Below the pieces are notes generated by a model. That model saw only the letters and a program-made list of their open reading frames with translations. It was not told the origin of the DNA and ran no database searches. The translations under genes and the position numbers were made by a program. From Alectoria sarmentosa (lineage: Eukaryota; Ascomycota; Lecanoromycetes; Lecanorales; Parmeliaceae), in assembly GCA_009733775.1 (NCBI GenBank), contig WOGZ01000005.1:1-64000 (forward strand): 64,000 bases of DNA, written 5' to 3'. Position 1 is the first letter of the stretch. The number at the start of each line of letters is the position of its first letter. Below, one piece after another: positions 1-12,400 of the stretch.

Positions 1-142
1 GGTATGGGACGGAATGCCCTGTACGAAGGGACTTGAAAGGATGGGATGTCCGATGGTATGGGACGGAATGCCCTGTGTGAAGGGACTTGTGGACTTGTGG
101 CCCGATGGTATGGGACGAAATGCCCTGTGCGAAGGGACTTGG
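1..142. repeat. 52-54 bp tandem repeat, about 2.7 copies
   Basis: Three copies of a unit starting GGTATGGGACGGAATGCCCT begin at 1, 55 and 107, so the period is 54 then 52 bp; the last copy stops at about 142. The copies differ at a few bases and the second carries a small internal ACTTGTGG duplication. Base composition is about 55% GC, in sharp contrast to the AT-rich DNA starting about 80 bp downstream. The array probably continues to the left of the window. A short open frame through it is a by-product of the repeat. Confidence 0.85.
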
Positions 143-164
143 TTCGATATTTTTTGTATTTGAA

Positions 165-219
165 TTGCGACAGCCCAACTCGTCGGAAGTTACGAGCCAA
201 AAAAAACGGGCTGTCGCAA
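165..219. repeat. 12-bp perfect inverted repeat (hairpin)
   Basis: TTGCGACAGCCC (165-176) is the exact reverse complement of GGGCTGTCGCAA (208-219). Inside the 31-nt loop a second short pair, CTCGT and ACGAG, can also fold. It lies at the junction between the GC-richer tandem repeat and the AT-rich block. It could be the end of a DNA transposon or a foldback structure; nothing beyond the symmetry is seen. Confidence 0.7.
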
Positions 220-1831
220 TGTAATAATGATATTTAGATCATTATTAATAAGATATTCATATATGAAAAGTGCGAGAATAAATGTTATTTTTTTATCGTC
301 ATAAATCGAGCTTATAATTTATTAAAAGATATATAATAAATATCGTATATAAGTTAATTAAAAATATAAAAAACACGAGAAAATCGTGTTTTTAAGCTTA
401 TTCGTTAAGATAATGCCAAGACACGATCGACTTTAAAATCGATTTTAGAATTAATCTTACGTACATTACGTAAAAAACTAATTTTCAACATTTCTTTATA
501 GCGTTAAAAGATAACGTATACGATTATTTTGATAGTTAATGTATGCGACTATAAAAAAAGTGTGATTTTTTCATCTTTATTATTTAATTTTCAGCGTTAT
601 AAGTATTATAATTCGTGATTTTATTATATAATTTTATTTAAATAAAAATATTAAAATAATTAAATTCGTTTCACTTTTTTTACTCGACTCGTCGAGTGTA
701 AACTTAATAAGTTTTATATTTTATATAATATCTTAATTAAGTAATTTATTATCTACTTTTAATAATTATATTAACGTAAGTTATTAAAATTAATATAAAG
801 TTTAAGATTATATAAATATATATAACGAAAATAATAAGTTTAAAAAGTTATATATAAGAGAAAAAGATTTATATATAAATTTTTAAATTACGTTAAAATC
901 GATAAGTTCGATAAAATTAAGTAAATAATAAAGTTAAATAAAATACGTTTATAATACTATTTTCTTTTTTAAATAACGATAATCTTTATCGCTATAAATC
1001 GTAATTCTTTTTTATCGATAACGTTAATAAAAATTATACATATTTTTATATAAAAGAATCGCTATATATATATGCTAAAAAAATTAATTAAAAATAAAGA
1101 AATTTTAATATATTAATAACGTCTCTTTTTTCGACGACGATAGCGACATTAATATCGTACTTAAAACGTTCGCTAATAATCTCGTCGCGAGTTTAATATT
1201 ATAACGTTACAAGATTTCAAAAATAAAGAAAATTGAATTAAAAATGAGTAAATAATAATTATAAACGCAATTTAATATTTTAATAACTATTAAAGCGAAA
1301 CTTTATAGCGGGGATATAGTAGATTTTTATAGAGTTAAATAAGACGTATCGATTATAAAGCGCGATATCTTCGATTCTTTTAATTTATAATTTAATGATA
1401 GTCGAATCATTTTTATAATAATATAATAATTCTTTTAAATTCGATATCGCAATCACGAGACAAATTATGAAATAATACGATTTAATTAATTCGAATAATT
1501 TCGAGTCGCAGACGCTAAATCTTATTTAAATATCGTATATGTTTTATTAAAATATTTATGTCTTTCTTTATTAAAATGTTATATATACGAAATCGCGTAA
1601 ACGTTTCAATGATAATAGCGAGATTAATTAACGATATAATATACTTTCGAATATCGTTTATATATATATTAATAAAAGCGTTATATTTAATAAACTTAAT
1701 ATAATATTATCAATAAATAATAAGTTTATAAACGATCGTTTTTATTTTGCGAAAAAAGAAAAAAAGAAAACGAATTTAAGGCGTACCTTTTTAATAGAGA
1801 ATTAATTTAAACCGTTTAAAAACAATATATT
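220..1831. other. AT-rich RIP-type DNA left of Gypsy-1
   Basis: Extremely AT-rich sequence with no coding frame of note. Remaining C and G are often in CpG context, as expected after RIP acting mainly on CpA. It contains one copy (about 321-530) of a repeat found again at about 13582-13798. I recognise no gene or domain in the rest. Confidence 0.7.
321..530 (+). repeat. Dispersed repeat, copy A
   Basis: This segment and 13582-13798 align along their whole length. Shared blocks include ATATATAATAAATAT, TATAAGTTAATTAA, TCGTGTTTTTAA, ATTTTCAACATTT and GTTAAAAGATAACGTATA, and most differences are C/T or G/A transitions. The two copies are in the same orientation about 13.26 kb apart and flank Gypsy-1 plus other AT-rich DNA. 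They may be LTRs or ends of an older element that was later invaded by Gypsy-1, but I could not define termini or a target duplication. Confidence 0.6.
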
Positions 1832-2046
1832 TGTCACGGCAAGCATATAAAATGTTAAGTTATTTACTTGACAAAATATATAATCTGACGAGATATTTAT
1901 TTTATCACTTAAATTTGTTTATTAAAGAAGTATTTTAATAAGATTTTTAATTCAATATAATAAATAATCAGACTTTTAAATAAAAAGAATCAAGCTTTAT
2001 ATATCACATAATATATATATATTTCTATTATAAAATTGTCATAATA
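1832..2046 (+). repeat. Gypsy-1 5' LTR
   Basis: Begins TGTCACGGCAAGC. Aligned with the 3' LTR it has equal length (215 bp) and differs almost only by transitions, for example CACGGCAAGC here against TATAATAAGC there. The unmutated ends appear to be TGTCA...TGACA, a normal TG..CA LTR border; this copy now ends ..AATA. Confidence 0.85.
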
Positions 2047-2049
2047 ACA

Positions 2050-2059
2050 TAATAATAAC
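2050..2059 (+). other. Gypsy-1 primer-binding site, RIP-altered
   Basis: TAATAATAAC lies three bases after the 5' LTR. It equals TGGTAGCAAC, the site seen intact in the TRIM element of this window, after three G-to-A and one C-to-T change. TGGTAGC would pair with a tRNA 3' end ...GCTACCA, which fits initiator methionine tRNA of many eukaryotes; the tRNA identity is inferred. Confidence 0.65.
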
Positions 2060-4211
2060 ATTTATCTTTAATGTTAATGATTATTAAAAAATTCAAAAGT
2101 TTTCTTCATCAAATTTCTGAATTTTTATGAAATTTCTTCGTCGAGTTTCATTTTGTCGATTTCTTTTGAAAAAGCATCGTCAAATTAATTTTCTCATTAT
2201 TTCATGAAAATCTTATCAAAATCGATTATCAAATTCATTAATTCATTTCTATTATCGAAAACGCTCATCTTTATAAAATTTCAAAATTCGTTAAATTTAT
2301 CATCGATTATGTAATCAAGAATTATTTTAAATCTCAATCTCAATAAACATCGATAGCGAGAACATTCAAAGCTTTCTCGACAAAATCATCAAAATTTTTA
2401 TTCATTTAATTAATGAATTCTTTCATCTTTCGAAGAGCAATTAAAACATTTAATAATAAAATCTACGATTTTCGACAATAATTTGATTTCATTCAATATT
2501 TCAGAAAATACGATTCTTCTTTTATTGAAAATATTTCTTCAAAAACGAAAATTTCAAATTCATTAATATCTTCGAATTTTACGCCGACGATGAACACTCG
2601 ATAATCTTTCAAATCAACACTTATGATTTCATCGAAAAAAGACGTTATGACCAATCAAATAACTTCTTAAAAACTTCGTGACTTCATCACTCAAATTGTT
2701 CAAATAATCGTTCAAAACTTTTAGCCTTTCGCTGATCAACAAGAATTTTCAAAATTGATAAGTTTTTTCGATATCGACGACGAAGCAAATGATAATAACA
2801 ATAATAACGATAACGATAAATGAAATATCGTCGATCTCGAATTCTTCGATTTTTATCTCGATAAGTCTTACAAAAAAAACGAAGTCGTTACAATCGGAAA
2901 AGATATTTATTATCGAAATCCGATATTATTTGTCGAAAGAATTCGAGATCTCATTATCGTTAAAGGATTAATAATCGTGCGAAATAATTTGAATATTACT
3001 TTAAAAGGATCTGTCTTAGTTTGATATACGATAAAACTTTTTAATCTCGAACGAATTGAATTACGTGTCGATGAGAACGAAATCGAAAAATGATATTCGA
3101 CAATTATTAAAAGATTTAAAGAGTTTACGAGCGTGACTTTTCATCATTTCATATTTGAAAAATATATGTTTTATAACGTCAAAACTCGTCGAGAATTTGT
3201 TGTTTACGTTTAAACTATTTTATGTTATATCAAATCGATAAATATCGACAATGTGAAAAACCAATTAACATTTATTTATTAAGACATCGTCGTCGAATTA
3301 TGAGTCTTTATAAATTCGTCTTCTTTTACAATTATCATTATCTTTTTTATTTAAATTTTAAAATTGAAAAAGGATATTTAATTCGAGATAAATTCTCGTC
3401 AAATATTTAATTAAAATCAAAAACGTTTTTAAAAAAATTGTTAAAACCTTTTAAATCAACAATTTCAAACAAATAAATATCGAAATCTTTTTTTTAACAA
3501 TTTACAACCTCGATCGTATTAATCGTTTTAAAATTAATAACAATAATAATAATAAACTTTTGAATAATGAGGCGGTTATTAAACATTTCTTTATTGTTTC
3601 TTCAATTCTTAAATTATTTATTCAAATCCGTAATAAATATATGATCAATCTGATTAAACGAATTTTCAAAAAAATTTTCAAGATCAATCTCGGTTTATTT
3701 AACCCTTTTCGCCTCGACAATCATTACAATTTATGTTATCACCAAACATATTCGTTTCGACGACGTCAAATCGCTCATAATAAAGAATTTTAGGAATTTT
3801 AAAAAATCAATTCCGAGGATTTTCAAAAAGAGATGATAAGAATTTTAATTTCGGTCGACAGTCTTGATAACAATTAGGTTTTCAACCTCAATAATTCTAA
3901 AAGATTGTTATTTATCAAGTTTTTGTGATTAAAAATTTTATAAATCACGAATAATAAGACATCGAGAATATTTATTATTTCGAAATTTCGAAAAATATTT
4001 CGGAATTTGAATATGTTGATCAGGATGAGAATGGAAATGAGGTTTATTTCGATAACGATCGAGACTTTTTAAGCATATATGATTAATACTTCGTAGAATT
4101 CGTAAGAATCGAAATCTTTTATCGTAATTGTGACGAGTTTTTTTCTTTCAAATTAAAACTTTATAAACATTTACGTGAGGGATGTGTTGCAAAGAAACTT
4201 AATTTTTTCGT

Positions 4212-4600
4212 AACGAAATTGTTTACAAATCTCAAAAAATCGAAATCTCATTCCTCCGCACAGAAATTCAATCTCATCATAACGAAATTGTTTATAAATT
4301 TCAAAGAATCGAAATCTCATTCCTTCGCACAGAAATTCAATCTCATTATAACGAAATTGTTTGCAAATCTCAAAGAATCGAAATCTCATTCCTCCGCACA
4401 GAAATCCAATTTCATAAATCTCAAAAAATCGAAATCTCATTCCTTCGCACAAAAATCCAATCTCATTACAACGAAATTATTTACAAATCTTAAAAAATCG
4501 AAATCTCATTCCTTCGCATAAAAATTCAATTTCATTATAACGAAATTATTTATCAATCTCAAAAAACCGAAATCTCATTTCGTTATCGTTGAAATTTCTC
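4212..4600 (+). repeat. 69-bp (23-codon) tandem repeat inside Gypsy-1
   Basis: AACGAAATTRT recurs at 4212, 4281, 4350, 4470 and 4539, a 69-bp period, with one shortened unit between 4350 and 4470 that lacks about 18 bp (a multiple of three). Units also share TCGAAATCTCATTCC. The + frame stays open for 100 codons (4219-4521) and gives a repeated pattern with SKSHSFAQK and NLIITKLF. The spacing keeps codon phase, so the array probably lay in the gag/pol reading frame before RIP. It sits well upstream of reverse transcriptase. Confidence 0.85.
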
Positions 4601-7600
4601 GAATAATGAAATTCATTGCCTTCACTTTTAATTAAGGTTTTGAATTTGATTTTAAAAATTGAAATTATGTTATAATAAAAGTTAAATTTATTAAAATCAA
4701 TACGAATAACAATGTGCGTTTTAATATTAATTGTGATGTCATTTTCATTAATCAATTTTGATTAACGAATCTTTTATTTGAAATCAAGATTTTCAAAATG
4801 ATTTTTTTATTAAGAATTCGAAAAATTGAAAATTTTTAATATAAAACGTCAAAATATTTCATAATTTCGTGTTATTTTCCAAAAATCGATGATTAAAAAA
4901 ATGCAATTCTTGCGTGTGCCTAACGAAAAATTCACGTGATCGATGAATTACGTATTAATATGTTGATTGAAAACGATTTTATTGATTTAAAAGAAATTTC
5001 TATCGACATTATCAATCAAAAAACTTATATCGAAAATTATAAAACTTCGATTACAATCACCGCTCATCAACGCGGATAATACGTTCAAAAAAAAATTCAA
5101 GCTTTTTCGACAACGATAATTTCGTCTCATAATGAAAAATTCATATTAATTAAAACGTTTACACTTTTTTTATCTAATGATCGTGATTACATATTCAAAT
5201 TTATTATTTAAATAAATTTAATTCTCTTTACACATATAATAGATAATAAAATAATTAAAATTCTCGTTAAAAATGATTTTGATTATTAAATGAAGATATT
5301 ACGAAAACTTCGTTTAAGCGTCGTCACAGAAATTAATTATGAAAATTATTTTTAAATTGATCTTAATTCGAAATACGCTTTTATAATCTCATTAAAAAAA
5401 TTTAAATAATTAAAAAAAACATTTGCAGTCGCGATTATGATTTTTTTTTTCTCACAAATATTCCGCGAAATACTTCGAAAATTATCAACTTTATAAACTT
5501 AATGTTTTCATCTTTTAATATAATTTTTAATCTTTTTAATAATTTAATTCTCGGCACGAAGAAAAAAATATTGTCGAACGAAATAATTATTTATAAAAAT
5601 GACATTATTAAGAAATCTCTTATTAACCTCGTTGAAGAATTTCTTATTTTATAAATTGACGAAGAATTCGTCGATATACCCGAGAATGAATAAATGAAAT
5701 TTTCGTTAAAAAGTAATTAAAAAAATCGTTTGAAAAGTAACGAAGGAAAAATTAAAATCTATTTTTTGAAATTACGCGACAAGGAAATCGTTAACAAAAC
5801 TTTTAATGAATTTTATAAACAAGGTCGCTTAAAGTGAATTTCTCAATCGACGTTTTTTAATTATTTCGTCTTCATTATTTGAAAAGATCTTTTTAATAAA
5901 AAAAAAAAAAACCGATTATTAATATTCGAAAATTAAACGACCTTTTGATTTAAAACGTTTATTCGATATTATTACAATCGAATATCATTATCAAATTGCG
6001 AAAATGCTTATATATTTTAATATTAAACGCATTCTCATTCTTTTATCAATAAAGAATTCATTTAAAATATTAACACTTATAAATCGTAATTAATCATCAT
6101 GATCAAAAAACATTCTTGATTTTAATAATGAAAAATATGAATTCAATTTCTTATATGCAAAGACAAATTGATAAAATTCTTTAAGAAATTAAAAACTTTG
6201 TTCAAGCATACGTTGATAATATTATATGCGATTCAATTTCTCTGATTAAACATTTATCTCATTTTTATCGATTATTTATTTTGTTAATTAAGTTTAATAT
6301 ATCTTTAAATTCAAAAAAAACATTTTTAAGATTTTTAAATATAAATCTTTTTGATCAGAAAATGAACTCGTTTGATTTGATAATTTTCGAAAAAAAGTTA
6401 AAAGTCATTAATTTGTTACGATATTCATAAACATTCGACGATTTAAAACATTATTTGAAATTTATCAAATATCTTCATCAATATGTTCATTTTTATATTC
6501 AACTTATTAAACTTTTATAAAATTTGAAAATCATTTTATTGAAAAAGGCGTCAACGAAAAAAAATTTATATAAGGTTTACGCATTCAAAATTGCGTTATC
6601 GTAAACATTTTTTATCAAATAAACTTCTTTCAAAGAATTATAAAAGACCTTTTTCAAAACATATATTTTAATACATTTCAATTCTATTTGAATTTTTTGA
6701 ATAAATCTAAATGCCTTTAAAGAATTCGAATTCGATATCGTGATTTTTTATATCAAAAATAATAAAAAGATCGAGCACGATAAGTAATTTTTTTATATTA
6801 ATATAAAGTTAATACTTTTTTTATCGAGACTTTTAATTTCCGCCGAAAGAAATTATTAATTAATAAAATTTGAAATCGTTGAATTCGTGTGAATTTTTAA
6901 GAAAATTAAACATATGATAAAATCTTTTAAGCATTCGATAATGATTTAAATCGATTATTTCGCTATTTTCGATATTATGAAACAAAATTCAATCGTCTCG
7001 ATCACGTCGATTATGAGAATAAATATAAAATTTATAAAAACTTCTCAATTTCTCCGTCAATTCAATTTAAAAGTTAAATATAAGTTTGAAAAGAAATATA
7101 TCATTTCAAATGCATTATCTCGCTTGGCAAGTGTCAATCAAAAATAAAAATGTTTCATTTTATAATATTCGAAATTAAACGCCTTATTCATTTACACATT
7201 TGTGAAAATGTTTAATGATTTTCGATATCGTTTCAAAAAAGAATATAAGAATGATTTATGATATTCACGTTTATAACGTTAAATCGATGAGAATAAAAAA
7301 TTCGGCGAAAACGTCGTTATGTTTTCATTTGTTCAAAGATAGGCAGAGGATTGAAATTTAAAAAATTCTTTTAATTCGTATCCGCTTTTTTTCATTTCGT
7401 TAAATTCGAATTCGCTTTTCGAAGCTTTTTCGGAAAAAAAAAGTTCGAAATCGTCAAAAAATTCTTTCAAACCCTTGTCAAGAAGTTCGGATTCGCTTTT
7501 AAAAACTTTATTTAAAAATTCGAACTCGCTTTCGGAAACTTTGTTTAAAAAATCGGATTCGATTTCGAAAACTTCTTAAAACGAAGATTTGATTTATCAC

Positions 7601-9258
7601 ATTGATAGAATTATAGGTTATCAACGATTATGCATTTCTTTAACGTTGATTAAGAAAATCTTGCATTTAACACATGAAAACGATTATTCGAGATTTCAAA
7701 AATGCTACGAAATTATATCAATATCTTAATATATTCGAGAACTCTTTAATCAATTACGAGAATTTATTCGTTATTGTTTAAATTGTCAAGTTTTTTAAAC
7801 GAGACGTTATCAATCTTACGGGTCGCTCTTTTCAATAAAGTCGCCTTTTATATTATTTCACACATTAATTTTTAATTTTATTCTCGCATTATCGACTTTT
7901 GAGAGAAATGTTTATAACACGATTTTATTAATTATTAACAAATTCATTAAACGAATTATCGACATTTCAAGAAAATTTATTTGAAATACAACTTAATGAA
8001 TTAAAACATTAATTGATCGATTGAAATTATTCGATTGAGGAATCTTTAAAACGATCATTTTCGATAAAGATCGCAAATTTCTTTCTGAACTTTGACAAGT
8101 TATCTTTCAACGTTTAAGAATTTCATTATTATATTTCATTATTTATTATTTTCAAATTGATAACAATAACGAAAAAATCAATCAAATTATGAAAATCACA
8201 ATGCGCTTTTACATTCACACGTTGAAAAATCCTTTCATATAATCGAAGATTCTCTTTCGTCTTTAAACGCTTTTGAATAACTTCGTATTTATAATTATCG
8301 AAAAAACGCCCAACGAGATAATATATAAATTCATTTTGAACATTATTTTGAATTTACTCAATATTATCAATTTGTTAAAATTTTTATATACTCGAACCTC
8401 GACGAAAGACGTTATTTTTTTCGTTAATATCAACGTCAAATATCATTATGATAAATATCATTAATCGATATTTCTATAAATTAACGATTTGATTTTTTTA
8501 CGACTTCATAAAAATTATAATATCTCGACGAATCTTGAAATCATTAAAAAGTTGTCGCAACAATACGTTAATTCTTTCAAAATTATAAAAAGAGTCGATA
8601 AATTTATTTATCGTTTAAAAAATTTTAAAGATTGATAAATGCATTCAATCTTTATTATATAACAATTGAAATCAACTTCGTTGAAAACGAACTCGTTCGA
8701 TCGTTTAAAACCTAATTATTCTTTTTTAATCTTTATGAAAAACGATATCGAATTCTTCAAATCGTATAAAATCGATCGTATTCTTAATAAGAGAACGATA
8801 TAAAAAGGACGCGGAACAATTATGAAATATCTAATTAAATAAAAAAGATATAATTTTAAATATAATAGATAATATAATATTAAGACATTGAAAAATGTTG
8901 AAAATTTAATTAAGGAATATAAGGATGAATTATTACGTATTCACGCTTCTCAAATAACATCGAAATAAACGTCGACTTTTAAACAATAAAAAGTTTCTCG
9001 ACCCCGACAAAAAAGACAAGAAATTTCTCGATAAGGAATTTCTCGGCAATCGCTTTTAGAAATATCAATTCAGATCTTTACGAGAATTATGTTACGAAAA
9101 AACCGAAGAATTATCAACGTTTCGTTTATTAAAATAAAAATCCGAGATTGAGAATTAAAGAAAGCATTTTCTTGAAATATTTTATGAATTTCTTTATTTA
9201 ATTTTGAATATTCGATTATAACGAGATCGTTATGCTTTTTTTTTCGTCGATGAAATGT

Positions 9259-9473
9259 TATTATAATAAGCATATAAAATATCAAGCTATTTGCTTGATA
9301 AAATACGTGATTTAACGAGATATTTATTTTATTACTCAAGTTTATTTATCAAAAAAGTATTTTAACAAGATTTTTAGCTCAATATAATAAATAATCAGAC
9401 TTTTAAATAAAAAGAATTAAGCTTTATACATCACATAATGCATATATGCTTTTGTTATAAAACTACTATGACA
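9259..9473 (+). repeat. Gypsy-1 3' LTR
   Basis: 215-bp partner of 1832-2046. It ends TATGACA followed by the target duplication ATATT. Its 5' end is altered (TATTATAATAAGC) relative to the TGTCACGGCAAGC of the left copy, by transitions only. Confidence 0.85.
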
Positions 9474-9478
9474 ATATT

Positions 9479-12400
9479 CGAGGTTTTATCGAATCGTGTA
9501 TTAAATTAACTATCGTGTTTTTTTAATTATTAATGTTAACTTATAATAATAACTAAAAACCACGAATTTAAATTAACTTCGCAATCAAATTATATATTAT
9601 TTTAACGATATTAAATATAATTATTTTTAACGAAATTAAATGTTAATAAATTTAATTAATATATGATTTTACTTTTAATTGCGAAGATTTTTTCAACGTC
9701 GATATTCTTTTAAATTAAGGCGAAAAATAATAATATATTTAGTAAATCTTTTTGCGTTATCTTCGATTTATGTTTTAACGTATTATTTTATAATTTTTTT
9801 TTTTCGATTTATACTTATACGTGTTACTAATTCGAATTTTAATAAAAAAAATTACGTAAAATTAAATACTTTTTTAAAATTAACACGATTTATTTCTTTT
9901 CGTAAATATTAATAACGTTTTTTAAACAATTATTACTTTATTTCGTAAATCGAATATTATATTATTTCTTATAATTTTAAATTTATTATATTTGAATTTA
10001 TGATTAATATATCGTATAAATTTTATATAAGACTTTAAAAACGATTATTTTTTTTATATTATAAATAAGTATAATCTACGATTTTCTTTATAAATTATCT
10101 CTTATAACGTTTTATAAAGATTAATTAAATAATTAAAAAGCTCGCTGACCGCGACATAAAAACGTCGTCGTTATTTAAAAAATATATATTTAATAGCTTC
10201 TCTCTGAGGTCGCGTAATAATATATACAATTTTAAAAAATTTAATAAAATAATAATCATCGTTGTGAACAAATTTATCTTAAATTCTCATTTTTCAATCA
10301 TCGAACGAAATCGCATTAATGTTATTAAATATAAATAAATTTGAAAGTTTAATATTAAGTATCGATTTATTTGACGAAAATAATTAATGTGCTTTAAAAA
10401 ATCGATGCGTTTTCAACGTTTTAAGATCTCGTAACGAAGGCGGAGAAAAAGATATAAAATTATTAAATAACTTTTAAATTTATAGCTTCTGATTTAAAGA
10501 TTAACTCTTCAATTAATTTTTTTAAAATCGCAGATAAAGATTTTCAACAAAAAGAGAATATTATATATACGATATATATAATCGTGACGAATTAAGAAAT
10601 GAATAGCGAATATATAAATTCTCGTATATAAGATAAAATTATTTATTATATTTGAGTTATCGTTATAATAAGACGTATTTTAATATTAATGTAAATCGTG
10701 AAAGAGAATTTATAATATGTTATATAAGAATTTTCGAGTAAAGTGTTAAAAATAAATTTCTCAAATAAAACTTTTAATAATAATAAATGTTATTAAACTT
10801 AATTTGTGAGACGCTATACTTTTTATAATAAAATTAAATGTTAATATAATATGCGTAACGTTCATTTCACTATTTTAATATTGAAAATGTGTTTTCTTAT
10901 AAAAATAATAGCGAAATCGTTTTTTGATCGTTTAACTCGTCGTAAAAAAAAAAAATCGTATATCGATTTTTCGAATAAATATAATTTAATAAAGTAATCG
11001 ATTATGCGATTATGAGAATATTTAAATGTTTTTCAATAAAGTATTATTATAAATTCTCTTATAAAAGCGATAGTAAACTCGTTTTTAAATTAATTAAGTC
11101 GTTATAAAAAATATAAGTGTTTTTATTATAAACGCGACTATAAAAGACTTTTGCAAACGCTTTTTTTTAAAAAGATCGAAGATGCTAAACTAGATTAATA
11201 TTAGCATTTTTATATATCTTTATTATAAGATTTTATAAATAAATACATAATATAATAATTTTATTTTAATTAAAATTATAATTAATTATCGTAGTAATTT
11301 AATAATAGTATTTGCATATTTCGATAAACATTAATATATATTTAATAAATCGATTTAAATTATTATTATATTATTAAAAGTTATTTAATCAAATAATTTT
11401 TATTATATTAAATTTTCTTATAAAAGTTTTTTATAAAAGAGTTACGTTATTTGTTATTTATTATAATAATAAATTTCACATAATTATTATATTATTTAAA
11501 TCGTCAATTATTATCGATTTCGTCTTTTAAGTTAATATTTAATTTATTATTTCTTTAATTCGTTTAGCGTGCTTTCGAATTATCGAAATTTATATTTTTA
11601 AACACGATTTCGTTATTATTATAAAAAAATAAATGAAAATAGTTATTAATTATATCGTTAATAAAGCGAAGTCATCTTGATTAAAATCGCATTAACAACG
11701 AAATCGTCGATCACGTTTTTTTTAACATTATTTTATTTTATCATTAATCATAAAAATAAGTTATCGATAAAATTTAATTACGACGTGACTTTTTTATCTT
11801 CGAATTTAATATCTTTTATATCTTTTATTATATTAAATTAACGCTTACGTTATCGAATTTTAATGATAAAATTAAAGAGATATTTTATAATATAAGCAAT
11901 GAAGAAAATATCTTCGAATTCGCGATAATTTATTATAAAAACGAGTTTTATGTTAAAATAATGAGTTTTTTTTATCGAGTTAATTAAAGTAATAATAAAA
12001 CGAACGTTTATTATATTAATCGTTATTATAATAATAATTTTTTCATCGTTAATGAGTGATTCAAATCAGCGTGAGTGAAAGATTAAAAAGATCGATTTTT
12101 TTAACATAAGCTTTGACGACCCGAATGATTCTCTCATTATTATCGTTAATAAATATTCTTTTTATTATAATATTTATACTTTCGTCGATAAGCTCAAAAA
12201 TATAATTAAATAAAAATTTATTAATAAGTTATATATTATATTATTAAAATGTTCATATAACGAATGTTAAATTTAATATTCGATTGAATTCGATAAGTTT
12301 AAAAAGAATTTATTACGTTGCGTATCGATTAACAAATAATATAAAACTTTGATTAAGCGATTTAAAATCAAAATATCACGTGCACTCGAATTACTTTAAA

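Larger units (their letters stand above)
1832..9473 (+). mobile_element. Gypsy-1: RIP-mutated Ty3/Gypsy LTR retrotransposon with chromodomain
   Basis: A 7642-bp element bounded by two 215-bp LTRs (1832-2046 and 9259-9473) and a 5-bp target duplication, ATATT at 1827-1831 and 9474-9478. A primer-binding site lies 3 nt inside the left LTR. Pol order is Ty3/Gypsy type and still readable through many stops: reverse transcriptase catalytic box YVDN (6209-6220, normally Y/FVDD), the RNase H end motif ALSRL (about 7111), integrase zinc-binding cysteines in a YCLNCQ context (about 7775), integrase core onset (about 7860), a late integrase segment (8273-8464) and a chromodomain-like tail (about 8745-8930). 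All frames are broken by C-to-T and G-to-A type changes. The element is inactive. Chromodomain Gypsy elements tend to insert in heterochromatin, which fits the setting. Confidence 0.9.

Noticed and set aside
46..237. 63-codon frame over the tandem repeat
   Set aside because: It reads through the repeat units and the hairpin; no family features, and the frame follows the repeat period only in part.
4171..4755. Minus-strand frames over the 69-bp repeat
   Set aside because: A period of 69 keeps several frames open on both strands; the plus strand agrees with the direction of the element.
9679..9912. Small open frames in the AT-rich blocks
   Set aside because: Lys, Ile, Asn, Phe and Tyr-rich frames are expected from AT-rich DNA; those inside the Gypsy elements are remnants of pol and the rest have no recognisable features.
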